A stretch of 64,000 nucleotides of DNA from Trichoplax sp. H2. Taxonomy: Eukaryota > Placozoa > Uniplacotomia > Trichoplacea. Within the stretch, counting starts at the first letter, position 1; each line of letters opens with the position of its first letter. Where the stretch lies: assembly GCA_003344405.1 (NCBI GenBank), contig NOWV01000044.1, forward strand, positions 372,001 to 436,000, given 5' to 3'. The notes beneath the pieces are model-generated. The model was not told the origin of the DNA. It ran no database searches and saw only the letters and a list, made by a program, of their open reading frames with translations. The translations under genes and the position numbers were made by a program. Positions 23,769 to 35,800 of this stretch are shown here, in pieces.

Positions 23769-26700
23769 ATCACGATGGTAGCAATTACTGGCCAATGGAG
23801 CGCGATGAATTTACACAAGCTGCCAGCGTTGATGAAGAAGAAAGGTAAATAACAAGACTAAATCCTATTAAAGGAGCTTTCACCATGAACTCGATCTTAT
23901 TAGAGTATCGTAGTACCATCGTTATCCTTCCAACATACTGTAAAACCCAATACTATTTGACTTGAAGAACCATTTCTGTAAAAGGAGATTATTAGTTCAA
24001 AATCTTAATTTGAAGAGAATACTTGACTATCGTTGCATGGCGAAGCAAGTTCTCTAGCATATCCAAGCGACAGACGAGAGAAGAAGATAAGATATAGAGC
24101 AAAGTGATTTTACCTTGAATGACGGTAGTGGTAGTAGAGAATTCTCTCATTTCTCAAATCGTAGTTAGAAATGAGCAGAACACGATAGATTACAAGTTCT
24201 TCAGCATAGAATGCCTAAGCTGCGGCAAATCCATTCGCTTCTGTATCTATATTTTCGTAAAGAAATTTCGACCGCATAGATATCCAAGTCATGATAAACT
24301 AAGCGCTACTAATTGCACGGATTAAAATCTAGTTTGTCATCGTAGCCTTCAGTTATGTAGCGAAAAAATTTTCAACTCCATGGAAGACATTATGAACGAA
24401 ATTTCTCTTAATCACCGTATGGCTTAAAAATCGACTTTATTAATAAGCTAAGGGCTAATAACTGCATGGACTAAAATCTAGTTTGTCATCGTAGCCTTCA
24501 GTTATGTAGCGAAGAAATTTTCAACTCCACGGAAGACATTACGAACGAAGTTTCTCTTAATCACCGTATGGGTTAAAAATCGAGTCAGCAGTCACATTCT
24601 TTGATAATTCTACTTACTTCATTAGTATAAGGAATCACGTTAAACCTTGAAGCAGTTTTATAACCAACCATAAATAGGATACAATTTTATTTCTAGTACT
24701 AAACAAACTGTCATAATGAATCACTTTGATCGACTCCGATTGCTATCTAGATATATTCATCCCGGCGAAAGTAGAGACCTGTGGGATATTATTAAAAGCT
24801 CGCTCAATTTTCAAGAATTAAATCAAGTTTTAGAAAGTTTAGATTTACTTATGGAAGAAGCCAGTAAGTTCAAGAGAAATTTTCTTTGTCCAACCTTTAT
24901 ATTGAATCATGTCGGCAATAAATAATATAAGTCTAGAGCCATAAGTTTGTTCGTTTCATGATTCGGTGGATTGCTTTCTAAAAAATACGTCTATTTTTTC
25001 CTTCTTTGCCACCAGTTTATTTCATTTTACAAATTTTGATTTTATTCCTGCTATCTATGTTAAACTTGTATAAGTCGCATCATCCATTTTTTTCCATTCC
25101 TAAACTCTGCTTGACACTGTAATTATTTCAATATATTAACGTTGTATCAGTCTTTCATGGATTCTTGATTTCTCCTTCTATATCGATTGATTGAAATTTG
25201 TATTCATTCAATCCCTTAGCTTATCATATTCATAGTACATTTTGAATCTTCTATTTTTGCCTTAATTGGAGAATATGACCACGCCGCTAATTTTAAAGGA
25301 TGACATTCACGTCTACTTTACTTAGCACAAGTAGTTGTATATGATCGTAAATTCATTTCTTACAGACCTTTCCATGTTATATTATTACAGGATAGAATTA
25401 GGCTTGATCCAAGCGACATTAAATTAATCGTGCTCAAGTGTTTAGTGCTATAAATTGTAACGTGAATACTTCCAATAAGATCGAAAATTGAATGGCGTAG
25501 AATAGTTATAGCCATATCGATATGTCTAGCTAAAGTCCGAGTAGAGAGCAAAAACGGGCTTTAGTTGGCTATGCGAGTGCTTTAAGTAGAATATTAATCA
25601 TATGAATACACTTTATTGCTGTATTATGTTAAAATTGGAGATCCTGATTTCTCCATATCTATATTTATATCTATCGCTCCATATCTACAGCCATTTTTGA
25701 CGCTAATTTGGATATTATTTCGTGACATTGCTAATTTTAAATGACTACACTTCGCTCACTTGCCTAGAGTTTGCTAGCATATATATCCGGTAGTGCATTA
25801 GTATCAGTCTTTTCCATTCCCATTTTGCCATGACTGCTTGATCACAATTTTATTAGTATTTAATTTGGATAAATTATCTTCTTTGCGAATTCCTCAATCT
25901 TAATCTAAGCGATATATCATGGCGCTCATGAGTTGATACTTTTCAGGGTTATACAATTATTCCAATGCTATCGCTATGAAAATGCATTGTTGCAGTAATT
26001 CATGTATCATGTTGTTAGAGGACAGAGTATATCTAGATCTAGGCAATATTGAAGAGTACTTATAATTTCTACTTTCTTCAAACCACGTATCGTTATCCCT
26101 TAATGATATGATAGGTCCAAATCTTCGCGCTGAAATGATGGAACAAATACCTCAAGTTGCCAATTATTTAGTTCAAGACTGTCAGATGCCAACGGCAATG
26201 TCTGATTACTTATTACCTATTGTATTAAAGAGTTTAATGGATCCTTACATAGAAGTATGCATAAAAATTGATATATAATCGACAAGGTAAATTATTATCG
26301 AAATATTCTATTAATATGCAATTATTTCTTTATTTCAGGTTAGAAAAATAAGTCAGGCGACCTTGATCGTCATGTTGATGAAAAATCTAATTAGTCAAGG
26401 TTATCCTTGAATTTTACCTGACTTAGATCTACAAAAAAATATAATATTGGAGAAATAGCCAAGTTTTATTTGATATGAGTCATCCTGATTGCGGTGAGAA
26501 GATGTTTTGAATTTGTCTGTGTATGTCTTTCTTGTCCTTTCTCAGATATGCAATGGATAGAGGCATCAGTTAGGCTACTATACTATTTCATTTTATGCCT
26601 TGCTAGTAGCTAAAAGATTTTGAAATAAGATGATATTGGTAGCGCTGTATAGGTAATATTTTAATGATTAAAATAATATGATATCAAAATATCCGTAGAT

Positions 26701-29700
26701 TATGGCTAGGATGGCCCAACAAATTGAGGAGGAAATTGCTCAGCGTTCAATTTTGCCTCGATTTGAACAATTATGTAAAGATGAGTTCTCACAAATGCGC
26801 AAAGCTTGCGCTGAAAATATCGGTGATATCTGCAATGCCATTGGTAGTAGTAAAACGGAAGAAATTCTCGTAAGATATGCTTATATAAGAGTTCTACCTA
26901 TTTTGTCAGTATAAGTTTATGTTCTATTAGTAATCTTTCTTACGAGATTTTTAAAAGTTCCAATTGAACTGTCTAATCATCTCTATTTTAGCTACCAATT
27001 TTTATCAAATTAAGCCGTGATGAAATATGGGGAGTGCGAAAGGTTCATTTCAATTTCATTTGAAGTATATCTAAAAGGGAATCATTATGTAAGAATAAAT
27101 GGATTACCACTATTCCTTGTAGGCTTGTGCTGACAATATTATGGCTGTTTCTTTCGCTGTCTCACTCCATCTCCGGCATAGCGTTCTAGCTGCTATTGCA
27201 ATCGATTTATTGCAAGATAAATCGAAATGGGTAAGACTTTAACTAGAATATTAAACTGGACAATAAATTTAACTATCTAATAATATGGAATTCTTATAGG
27301 TACGCATGGGAGCCTATAAATCTCTTGGCCAATTTATCTTTTCATTTGTTGATTCCGAAGATAATACTATTACCAATAATAATAGCGATACTACTGATTT
27401 AGCTAGAAAAATTTTACCCGACTTAGATCTACAAAATCATCAATTCATTGGAGGAATAGCTACGTAAGTAGAACATTTGTCGATGTTATGATATGAGTTG
27501 GATGCATTTCTACTTTAGATTGAGTGGTAGAGACAGATGTTTTGAATTTGAAACGAGAAGAAAAGGATAAATTAAATTATTCAACTCACTAAATATTTTT
27601 AATGCATAGTAACTGCTTACTATTCGTTATAAAAGCACTTAAAATGATTTTAGATGCGACAACATTAATGATTAGATGGTTGAAAGAGAAAAGATTTAAA
27701 ATCAACTTACCAAAAAGTTTTTAAAAATGCAGAACAACTTGTTACTAGTTATAAAAGCAATTATAGCGATTTTACATGCAATTAGAACAATTTTAAATGC
27801 AATAACATAGTCTACGAACAGATCGAAACAGAGGAGTTCTGATAGTGATACTGCTTTTACAACTAAAGGAGAAATACTCAAAATAAAATGATTTAATTCA
27901 TTGATCGACTGCAGACTTATAAATAACAGTAGAAAAGATTTACGATGCTACTAACACAATTTTTTTCATGACTACTTATAAAATTGAAATCTTAGGATTG
28001 ATCCAATCGATACTGGTAGCATTACTGGTGCTTTAGCTGGACAATTGCCATTCCCATGGCAAGATGGAAATAATCAATTTACTACTCGAACTTTAGGAAA
28101 TTTTACGCATAAATCAGTGGACGATATTGTCAATCAATTGGCTTCCATGACAGTTGATAATAATGGCGATATAAATAATTTACCATATCCAGTCAAAAAG
28201 GTTCGTTAATAGCTGGGACAAAGTCAATTTAGAGTATAGCACTTGATTTGAATTATACTTTAACCCTTGAAGGGTATTTTTTGTGGATAAAATTAAGCAT
28301 TAATTGATCTATCAGACCAAATCAATTCTCTCTCTTCCATAGAACCGATCTCGAGCCTCCTCTTTAAATAGCAGTATCTCAGCAAGTCCAATCTTGTTCT
28401 CTACTAAATCGGTCAATAATGGCGACCAGGCTATCGAACAAGTAAGTTTACTTCTAAATCGAATAAATCAACTGCAAGAAACAGTAATGGATAACCTGAA
28501 TCAAACTTGAGGATGATGGAGAAAGATTTTTCTTCCTTGAAGTAGCTCTTGAAAGATTTTTCGACTATCTCGATCAAGTTATTCCTGCCCATTCTTCTTT
28601 CGATAGAATATAACTTGAAAAACCGCCATTGCTATAATGATTCTTAATTCACCGTTGTTATTTTAGCATTCTACTTACTGCATATCTTGAATAAGATCAA
28701 TGATTAAAATTATTGCGATATTTTTTATATTTATTATCTACTCAGAGGTAGTAGCAATACTTTTGATGGAATAATTTTTAGATTGGAATACGACTTTCCT
28801 TCATTAAACATTATATAAATTAGATTAAAGATTTGTTCGAGATTGCGTCATAACAGATGTATCTGCTCTATTTTTTTTAGGATCTTATACCGCAAACTTT
28901 ATTGGATAATTATTTAGCTATGGTCAATCCGGAAGTAATAGAAAAAGTCGATGTACAGCTGCCCTATTTTTGCGCTTATAACTTACCAGCAGTAACACTA
29001 GCTTTAGGTAGAAGATATTGGCACTATTTAAAACGTGTCTACGCTTCCTTGGCAATTAATCCACAGGTATGATTCCTCCCTTTTCTACTTTTTACTGTGT
29101 ATTAATCTTTACAAAATTGAAGCATTTCTAGTGGAAAGAATATATTTTCTGCATCAAATCTATAGTTAAAGTGGCCAAAAATCTACATGTAGTTTCCACC
29201 ATCTTATTTCTCATGAAAAGTGCCCATTTATAAAATCATTTATTAAGATGACGGAAATCTCCATTTCGTATGCAGCGTAATATTGCTTTCAAATTTATTT
29301 TGACGATTTCTAATGGAAAGAATCCGTTCATAAATCTTTCCTCAAGATAGTGAAAAATATTCATTTCATTTCCTTAATAGTATTTCTACAAAATTATTAT
29401 TTGATCATTTTAACAAAAAGAGTACGTTCATACAATTATTCATCAAGATGTAGCAAATGTAAATTTAGTTTGTAAAGTAATGTTGACTTGAAATTTATTT
29501 TTAAAGGTGAAAGTTCGGCGTACTTTAGCTCATTCCTTTATCGATATGGCATTAATACTTGGAATGGATATTACTACAAAAGATTTAGTGCCCGTATTCC
29601 ATGAATTTATGCAAGACAGTAAAGAAGAGGTTGCAATATTTTTTCGTATATACTCTATAATCTTAATTCTATTAGCTCATCCATCGATTTTTAATTAACT

Positions 29701-32077
29701 CTTATACTAGGTTCGAATGGGCATTTTAAAACATCTGCATCAATTTATTCAAGTAAGACAGTGGGAAATGAAACATTGTCAATATTGTAGTCTGCTATTT
29801 TCCTAAAAATCAATTCATTCCTATCCTTTTATAGCTACTGCCTTACCAAATTCAAATTCAATATCTTCCATTATTGAAAGAGTTTATCCCTTCTTATTCC
29901 AGCTCTAACTGGAGGATGAGATTTGATTATATCCAGTATGCACTTATCCGACATGATCATACTTCATTTCTTCTGGACACTGTTTAAGATATCATCTTAA
30001 CCCTCATTTTACCTATTTATGATTATACTACATTAGGCAACTTATTTTACTATCAGAAATCTATCCTCCTGCAGAATTGTACACCTTTTTTTGCCCTGTA
30101 GCTTTAAATTTAGCTGCTGATTCGGTAGCAAGTGTTCGCAAGAAAGCAAATGTATTGGTTAGTTTAAAATAGATTAAAATAAAAAATCAATCTTGAATTC
30201 GCTAATCAAGTAATTTATGATCCTTTCTGGTCAATGATTGATATTTTAGATTTGCGATTTGATGAAGCGATTTCGAGAATTTTCAGATCTTACACTATGG
30301 GATAGTTTTTGCCAGGAGATTGTTACTATATTTTCAAATCATCCACACTGGTTACGACGCCAAGAGTAAGTTACTTTAAAATTTCCTATGGTATATTTGG
30401 TTAGAGTTGTAATAGACATGTAGAATGCTGATTACTATTTAAGAGTAAAGAATCTTTCTGCTATTATTACGGTTCTTATTCTAATAAGGAAAATATTTTT
30501 TGGCTTTTCTTGGAGTATTTCGATAATTCCTAGGCAGAATGCTGTTACGATATTAATTTTATTTCCATTAGCAATATTTCATGCTTGTAAAAGTACATTT
30601 ATAAAACACAATGTTATTAATTACAAGAAAAATTTGGTAGAAAGTATCGTTTTTAGTCCTAGGTAGAATTCCGTTAAGATATTAACTTTACTTCCTTTAC
30701 CAATATTTCAACGCCATTCATTGTAATATAAAATATTATGTTATTAATTACAAGAAGAATTAAGTAGAAAGTATGGTTCTTAGTCCTAGGCGAATTCAGC
30801 TATGATATTAACTTTATTTCTCTCACTAGCATTTCAACGCCGTAAAAGTACATTTCTAAAAGACTATTTTATCAGTTACAAGAAGGATTCGGTAGAAAGC
30901 ATCGTTTCTAGTCCTAGGCAGAATTCTGATACAATATCAACTACATTTCCGTCAATAATTTTTTAACGGCATAAAAGTACTCTTATAAACACTATGCTAC
31001 TAATTGCACGAAGAATTGAGTAGAATGCATCATTTTAGCTTATTCAAGTGTAACCATTCTAATAGGCAGTAGGCTAGCTTATATTGAAGGTTTTCTATGT
31101 CAATATAGCTGTCATGAGTTAACTTTACTATTCTCAAATATATTCTAGGTATACCCACTTATGTCAAAGTTTACTTGAAAATCAAAGTGAAACTCCTGAA
31201 GATTTTGCAGTTCGTTTTCTGCCCAGCCTACTTGAATTGGCCACTGATAAAGTACCCAATGTGCGGCTTGGAGTTGCAAGAACATTAAGCCAAACAATAT
31301 CCAAGATTGGTAAAGCTTTCTTTCATGATATTACTCTTTGCTTATTGAATAATTTTAATCCTATAGTCTAGTAAAACATCATAGCTTAAAGTAATATCAA
31401 TAGTTTCCTTTTTCAAATCAAATTAAGAAGTGAAACAAATCTATCCACTGATAGGAAGCTTTTAAAGTGTTATTTCGTAGTAATTACAAAATCAAACTAA
31501 GAAATAAAGCAAATCTATCCAGGGATCATTTTGATTGCAGTGCTCTAATGATAAAATGTACAATTTCTTGCAGATTTTTACCTCTATCCTTCAGAGCAGG
31601 ATTCATTTAATCAAAGTAAATTAACATCAACTCTTGCAAACTTAGCTAACGATCCAGATCCTGATGTGCAATATTATGCTACTGTATTTCTCCATGTAAG
31701 CTCAACTAGTGATTGATTGATAAACACCGTGGCCTCATGGCTAAATTATTAATGAATTATTATTAACTTTCCTATTTCTAGTGATTACTAATCGGGCAAA
31801 GGAGGAAAATTTAAGTATTATGTATCATATAATACCTAGTAAAACTTAAAATTTACAGGAACCTATTTACGATATTGTTAAAGTCAATGATGTGCTCCAT
31901 ACTCATAAATTTTATATCAAACAACCGAATAATATCATTATCCGGCCACCTTATCCACCTAATTGTCATATTTTACTCACTTCAAATCAACTAAGCCTTA
32001 ATATAATGTATTGCCACAAAGTTTGCAAACTTAATCCGACTAATTTCTTAATCACTTCCATTTATTGTGTGATTTAA
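23769..32077 (+). CDS. PPP4R1: protein phosphatase 4 regulatory subunit 1 (5' end unresolved, one internal exon missing)
   Basis: HEAT-repeat scaffold that binds the PP4 catalytic subunit. Exons: 23769-23844, 24697-24863, 26115-26254, 26339-26399, 26699-26869, 26992-27042, 27123-27230, 27300-27463, 27996-28200, 28343-28441, 28881-29066, 29507-29629, 29711-29752, 29835-29935, 30037-30157, 30250-30365, 31149-31309, 31574-31695, 31859-32077; about 810 codons (human 950). N-terminal HEAT repeats (for example LPRFEQLCKDEF, GDICNAIG, IWGVRKACAD) are separated by an Asn/Ser/Thr-rich linker (27.34-28.44 kb) from the C-terminal repeats (LALGRRYW, VKVRRTLAHS, LTKDLVPVF-like, FLPSLLELATDKVPNVR), the order of the human protein. 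All junctions agree in phase except between 26399 (phase 1) and 26699 (phase 0), where an exon of roughly 80 nt expected from the family is absent and duplicated sequence stands instead. The 62-codon-plus tail after 31859 resembles nothing known. Confidence 0.88.
24304..24584. repeat. 145-bp tandem duplication in a PPP4R1 intron
   Basis: Copies at about 24304-24436 and 24449-24584 share CTAATTGCACGGATTAAAATC-like, GTTTGTCATCGTAGCCTTCAG and AATTTTCAACTCCA(T/C)GGAAG blocks with few differences. They are among the least diverged pairs in the window, so this is a younger duplication than the intergenic arrays. Confidence 0.9.
26408..26520 (+). pseudogene. decayed copy of PPP4R1 exon 8 end plus intron start
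   Basis: Sequence after the donor at 26399 matches 27411-27545: TTTTACC(T/C)GACTTAGATCT, ATTGGAG(G)A(A)ATAGC, TTGATATGAGT and GATGTTTTGAATTTG appear in the same order in both places. The source spans the last codons of the exon 27300-27463 (KILPDLDLQ) and the first 80 bases of the next intron. In the copy the frame has a stop and the donor is lost. It occupies the position where a PPP4R1 exon is missing. Confidence 0.75.
29110..29500. repeat. diverged short tandem repeats in a PPP4R1 intron
   Basis: Three or so copies of a ~110-120-bp unit with TCTAATGGAAAGAAT, GTTCATAAAT(C)ATTCATCAAGATG and AAATCTCCATTTCGT-like blocks. They lie between the exons ending at 29066 and starting at 29507. Confidence 0.55.
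30520..31050. repeat. four tandem ~125-bp copies in a PPP4R1 intron
   Basis: The units begin TAGTCCTAGGCAGAATTC near 30528, 30657, 30780 and 30906. Each carries GATATTAACTTTATTTCC, AATATTTCAACGCC, AAAAGTACATTTATAAA and TACAAGAAGAATT blocks. They make up most of the intron between exons 30250-30365 and 31149-31309. Confidence 0.85.
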
Positions 32078-32801
32078 AAAAAATGCTTACTCTGGATGTT
32101 ATAATAATAATAATATTTATTACTATATGGGATAATTCACTGAAAATATGTAATATATATGCCTATACTAAAGGTATAATCTCGCATTTTACTCGTTATT
32201 TTAATCAGAATGATCAAAGTGTTGTGTAATCCAATATGTAATATACTCGTACATTCAGTATATATATATATATATCTACTTTTCATCTATCCATACAGTA
32301 TATATATACAAAATAATTTATACTCATTCTATTGTAATAATAACGGAAAAAATAGAGGAAATATTTCTGTATCTTATTGTTATATGTAATCCAAAATGAT
32401 ACCAATCATCACTGAAAGATTAAAGTAGTCAAAGTTAGATCTGCGCTTGATTTACAATTATAGATATCGATCTTTCAATAGGAATTAATTCTTACCCAAT
32501 ATTTTTTACAGTATACAATTGGTAGAAATTTCAATATTAAAAAAGTTACCGTTCCAGCACTATATAAAATTATCAACTTTATACACATCTCTTAATGCTA
32601 AGATCTCCTACATTATAAAAGAATTCTTAGAGTCATCCTTAAGATCTTATTGTACACTAAGCAGATCTATGATAAAGCATAATTTAATTAATCATTTACA
32701 TTACATGTACGGTACTATTGCACTGACTAAAATCAAACATATACAGTAATAGTTAACATACGAGCCTATTGTTATTATTTTAATAGCAAACTCGTTGTTC
32801 T
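32078..32801. other. convergent 3' spacer between PPP4R1 and ATP9
   Basis: AT-rich sequence with a TA microsatellite near 32258-32275 and several AATAAT/AATAAA-like words that could serve as polyadenylation signals for either gene. The open frame at 32519-32749 has no recognisable similarity. Only an isolated GTACGGTAC word is present; the palindrome clusters of the divergent spacers are missing here. Confidence 0.5.
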
Positions 32802-35800
32802 TTAGGTTAACTTAGCATAACTCGGTGGTGCAAACCTCCTTCGTAAAAATTTTAATATATACAATGGCACACAGCTAATAATTGTTAATACAACTACTTT
32901 CCACAAAAAATTGAAGGATGTTATAAAGTTCAGATCAAAGTAATTGCGTAATAACAACATAGAACAAAAGTATAAAGCCAAGCTAAATATTTCCGATACT
33001 ATCACTACCCAATGCCAGGTACGTATTGTCAAAGCGACCATGAGCAACTCGGTCAATATAAGTGCAGTGAAAGAGATTGATACTATATGAGCAAATTCAG
33101 ACTCAAATAGTAATAATGCACCGCACATAATTGTTCCACCTTGGTAAATACTAATCAAGATCCATATAAAAAAAGTTTTATAAGATAAAGAACGTCCTTT
33201 AGATAGGTCTTTATATAATTCCGGATAAGTCATTGCAATTTCAGCAGAAACATCAACATCTAAAACTAAAGAAAATACTGGAGCCATGGTATATATTGTT
33301 GCATAGCCAACCATGAGAAAGCCTTGATAAAGCGCAACCGATGAGAAATAGAATATAGACGAGAAGACAGCTTGCATGACAGATATTATTAGACCTCGAT
33401 GGATAACAAATTGGCTTAATGATGCTGTTCGTTTATAACTATTTCTACCATGCCATAGCAATAACCGCCCTATATATTTAAATTGCGTTATAGAAAAATC
33501 CGACGCTAGCGATGCTTGCTTACCTTCTTTTCCAACAATCCCAATACCAACATCCGCCACTTGTATCATACTGACATCATTTCCTCCGTCTCCAATAGCG
33601 CATGTTTGTTGTTGCGTATGTTTCTTAATCAGTCGTACAATATTTGCTTTTTGAGTTGGTGAACATCGACAGCAAATTACCGCTGAACATTGACAAGCTA
33701 CTTCCATAAATTCATGCTCAAAATATCGCAAGCAAACATCTAGCGTATCACCGCGTATAATTAATGCACAATCATTTTTCCTTCTAAAGGTATTCAGTTC
33801 TATTCTTACTTCAGGCCGATTATTAACTTGCTTAAAAGTATGAATTGCTTGATTTCTAGATATTAATCGTGCGCTTACACCAATACATGCTGCAGTTTCC
33901 ATCTTATCACCTGTTAACATCCATACTTTAATGCCAGCATTCCTTACCAACTCTAAAGTCGGTCGAACATCAACTTGCAATGTATCTTCTACACCAGTCA
34001 AGCATAATAGTTTCATATCTTTTTCTAGTCTCTCGATAACAGCGCTCACTTTCGCCGCTCTTTCATTAACGCTTAACTTTGCTTGAGAATAGCGTGCATC
34101 AAAATCATTATATAATTCTTGTGTAAGAATTCTTTTCGCTACAACTAGCGTTCGAAGTCCTTCTCTTGCCATGTTGCCACATTCCTCTTCTAACCAATCA
34201 TTGTATTGCACTATATTTGACATAACAGCATCAGCACCTTTCATCAGGAAAAAGATTTCATTACTGGTGTGATCTTTCAGAATTATTCCCATTCGTTTTC
34301 TCTCCGATGTGAAGGGAAACAATTGCAGTATACTGTATCTCAAAATTTGTCCATTAGGCAGTCTCAAGCATATTGTAGAAAGATCTCGTTTCACTAGCGT
34401 AATCCCTACTGATTCTGTCCATTTGACAAGAGCAATCTAAATTATGTAAGAAAGTCTAATTAATATGCTATGCAACATGAATATTTCAAGAAACAAATTT
34501 GATACCTCATCTGGACTTGACGCTTGATAATCGATTCTGTTGTCGTCAGCGCTAAGAGAAACTTCAATATCGACGTCATCACTAGAAATGCTGTCATCGT
34601 CGACAACGTTATCGAAACTTTTAGCGATTACAGGTGTAACGTTGTGACATAGAGCGATCGCTAAGATCGCTTCATGAGCTTGTTCTAACGGCTGATTTCT
34701 CATCTATAAATAAAATTTATATTCAATTTTACAAACAAAGTTTTGAAAAAAATTTATTAAATTGTATCCTATTCGAACCCTAGATCGTCTCGAGAGGCCA
34801 CTACCATTGTCACTATCGGAAGCCGAAGATATGTATAGGCTACGTAAGTATTCTTTGATCTATGCAACCCATCAAAATTAGTTCGCTTAACTAACGCATA
34901 ATTTTCTAGGGTAGCATGAAAGAACAGATTACCTCTTCCATGCTCTCTATACCAAATGATACATTGCCTGTGTGTAGGCGTTTAAAAACCTAATCCAATC
35001 ATAAGTTTCCTGCGTCAGAAAGGCATCTCAGGCTTACAATTTAAGCTATCAGCATCCTTACCATCTCATTTTGTGTTAGTGTTCCCGTTTTGTCGGATAG
35101 GATGTAACCTACTCTACCAAGCTCTTCAGGAATTGTACTACTGCGAACGACTGTTCCAGGAATCTCTTTATCAGAATTGATCATCCAAGAATAGACAATT
35201 TTGCCCATGTCCAAATTTACTCTTAGGCTAATACATTTAAGAGAAAAAATTCAGAATAACACGTTTGAGTTACAGATAGAATTCCAATCTCGCTGTAATC
35301 AATGGCCAAATTGCAATGATTAAATCTAAATCGTCAACTTGGGTATAATGGACATGTACCTTATAGGGATGATTGAAGAAAATAGTAAAATAAATCTAAA
35401 AAAGTAACGATACCATGGTCCTTGAAAGCCCTTAAGAAAATAAGTTATATGGTTAATGTATTGACTTGATCAATTCTAGGTGTAAATAATAGTAAAGCCA
35501 TGAAACTGACCTTCAAGCTTACGAGCAAAAGTGCTAAACTAATAGTAGCCATAAATAGTACTTTGGTTAGTTGATTAATTTCGATATCGATTAATCCAAT
35601 CTAGAATGTATAACCATAAAAAAGTATCTGGGTTACTTGAAACAATGGTAGATTTAACTATGATAGAGATGGTACCTTTGTTGGGGGACTAGATGCATTC
35701 ATTGAACTTCTAGTTTCAAGTCCTGTGTAAATGACAATCCCTACAATAGGACCTACAGAAACGCAGATTAAAAATGTTAGAATTAACAAATTAAAAGGTT

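Noticed and set aside
26400-26412. In-frame TGA after LISQGYP considered as proof that PPP4R1 is a pseudogene
   Set aside because: A splice donor precedes it (26399/26400) and all later exons are open with matching phases, so the stop is intronic. The missing-exon problem is reported separately.
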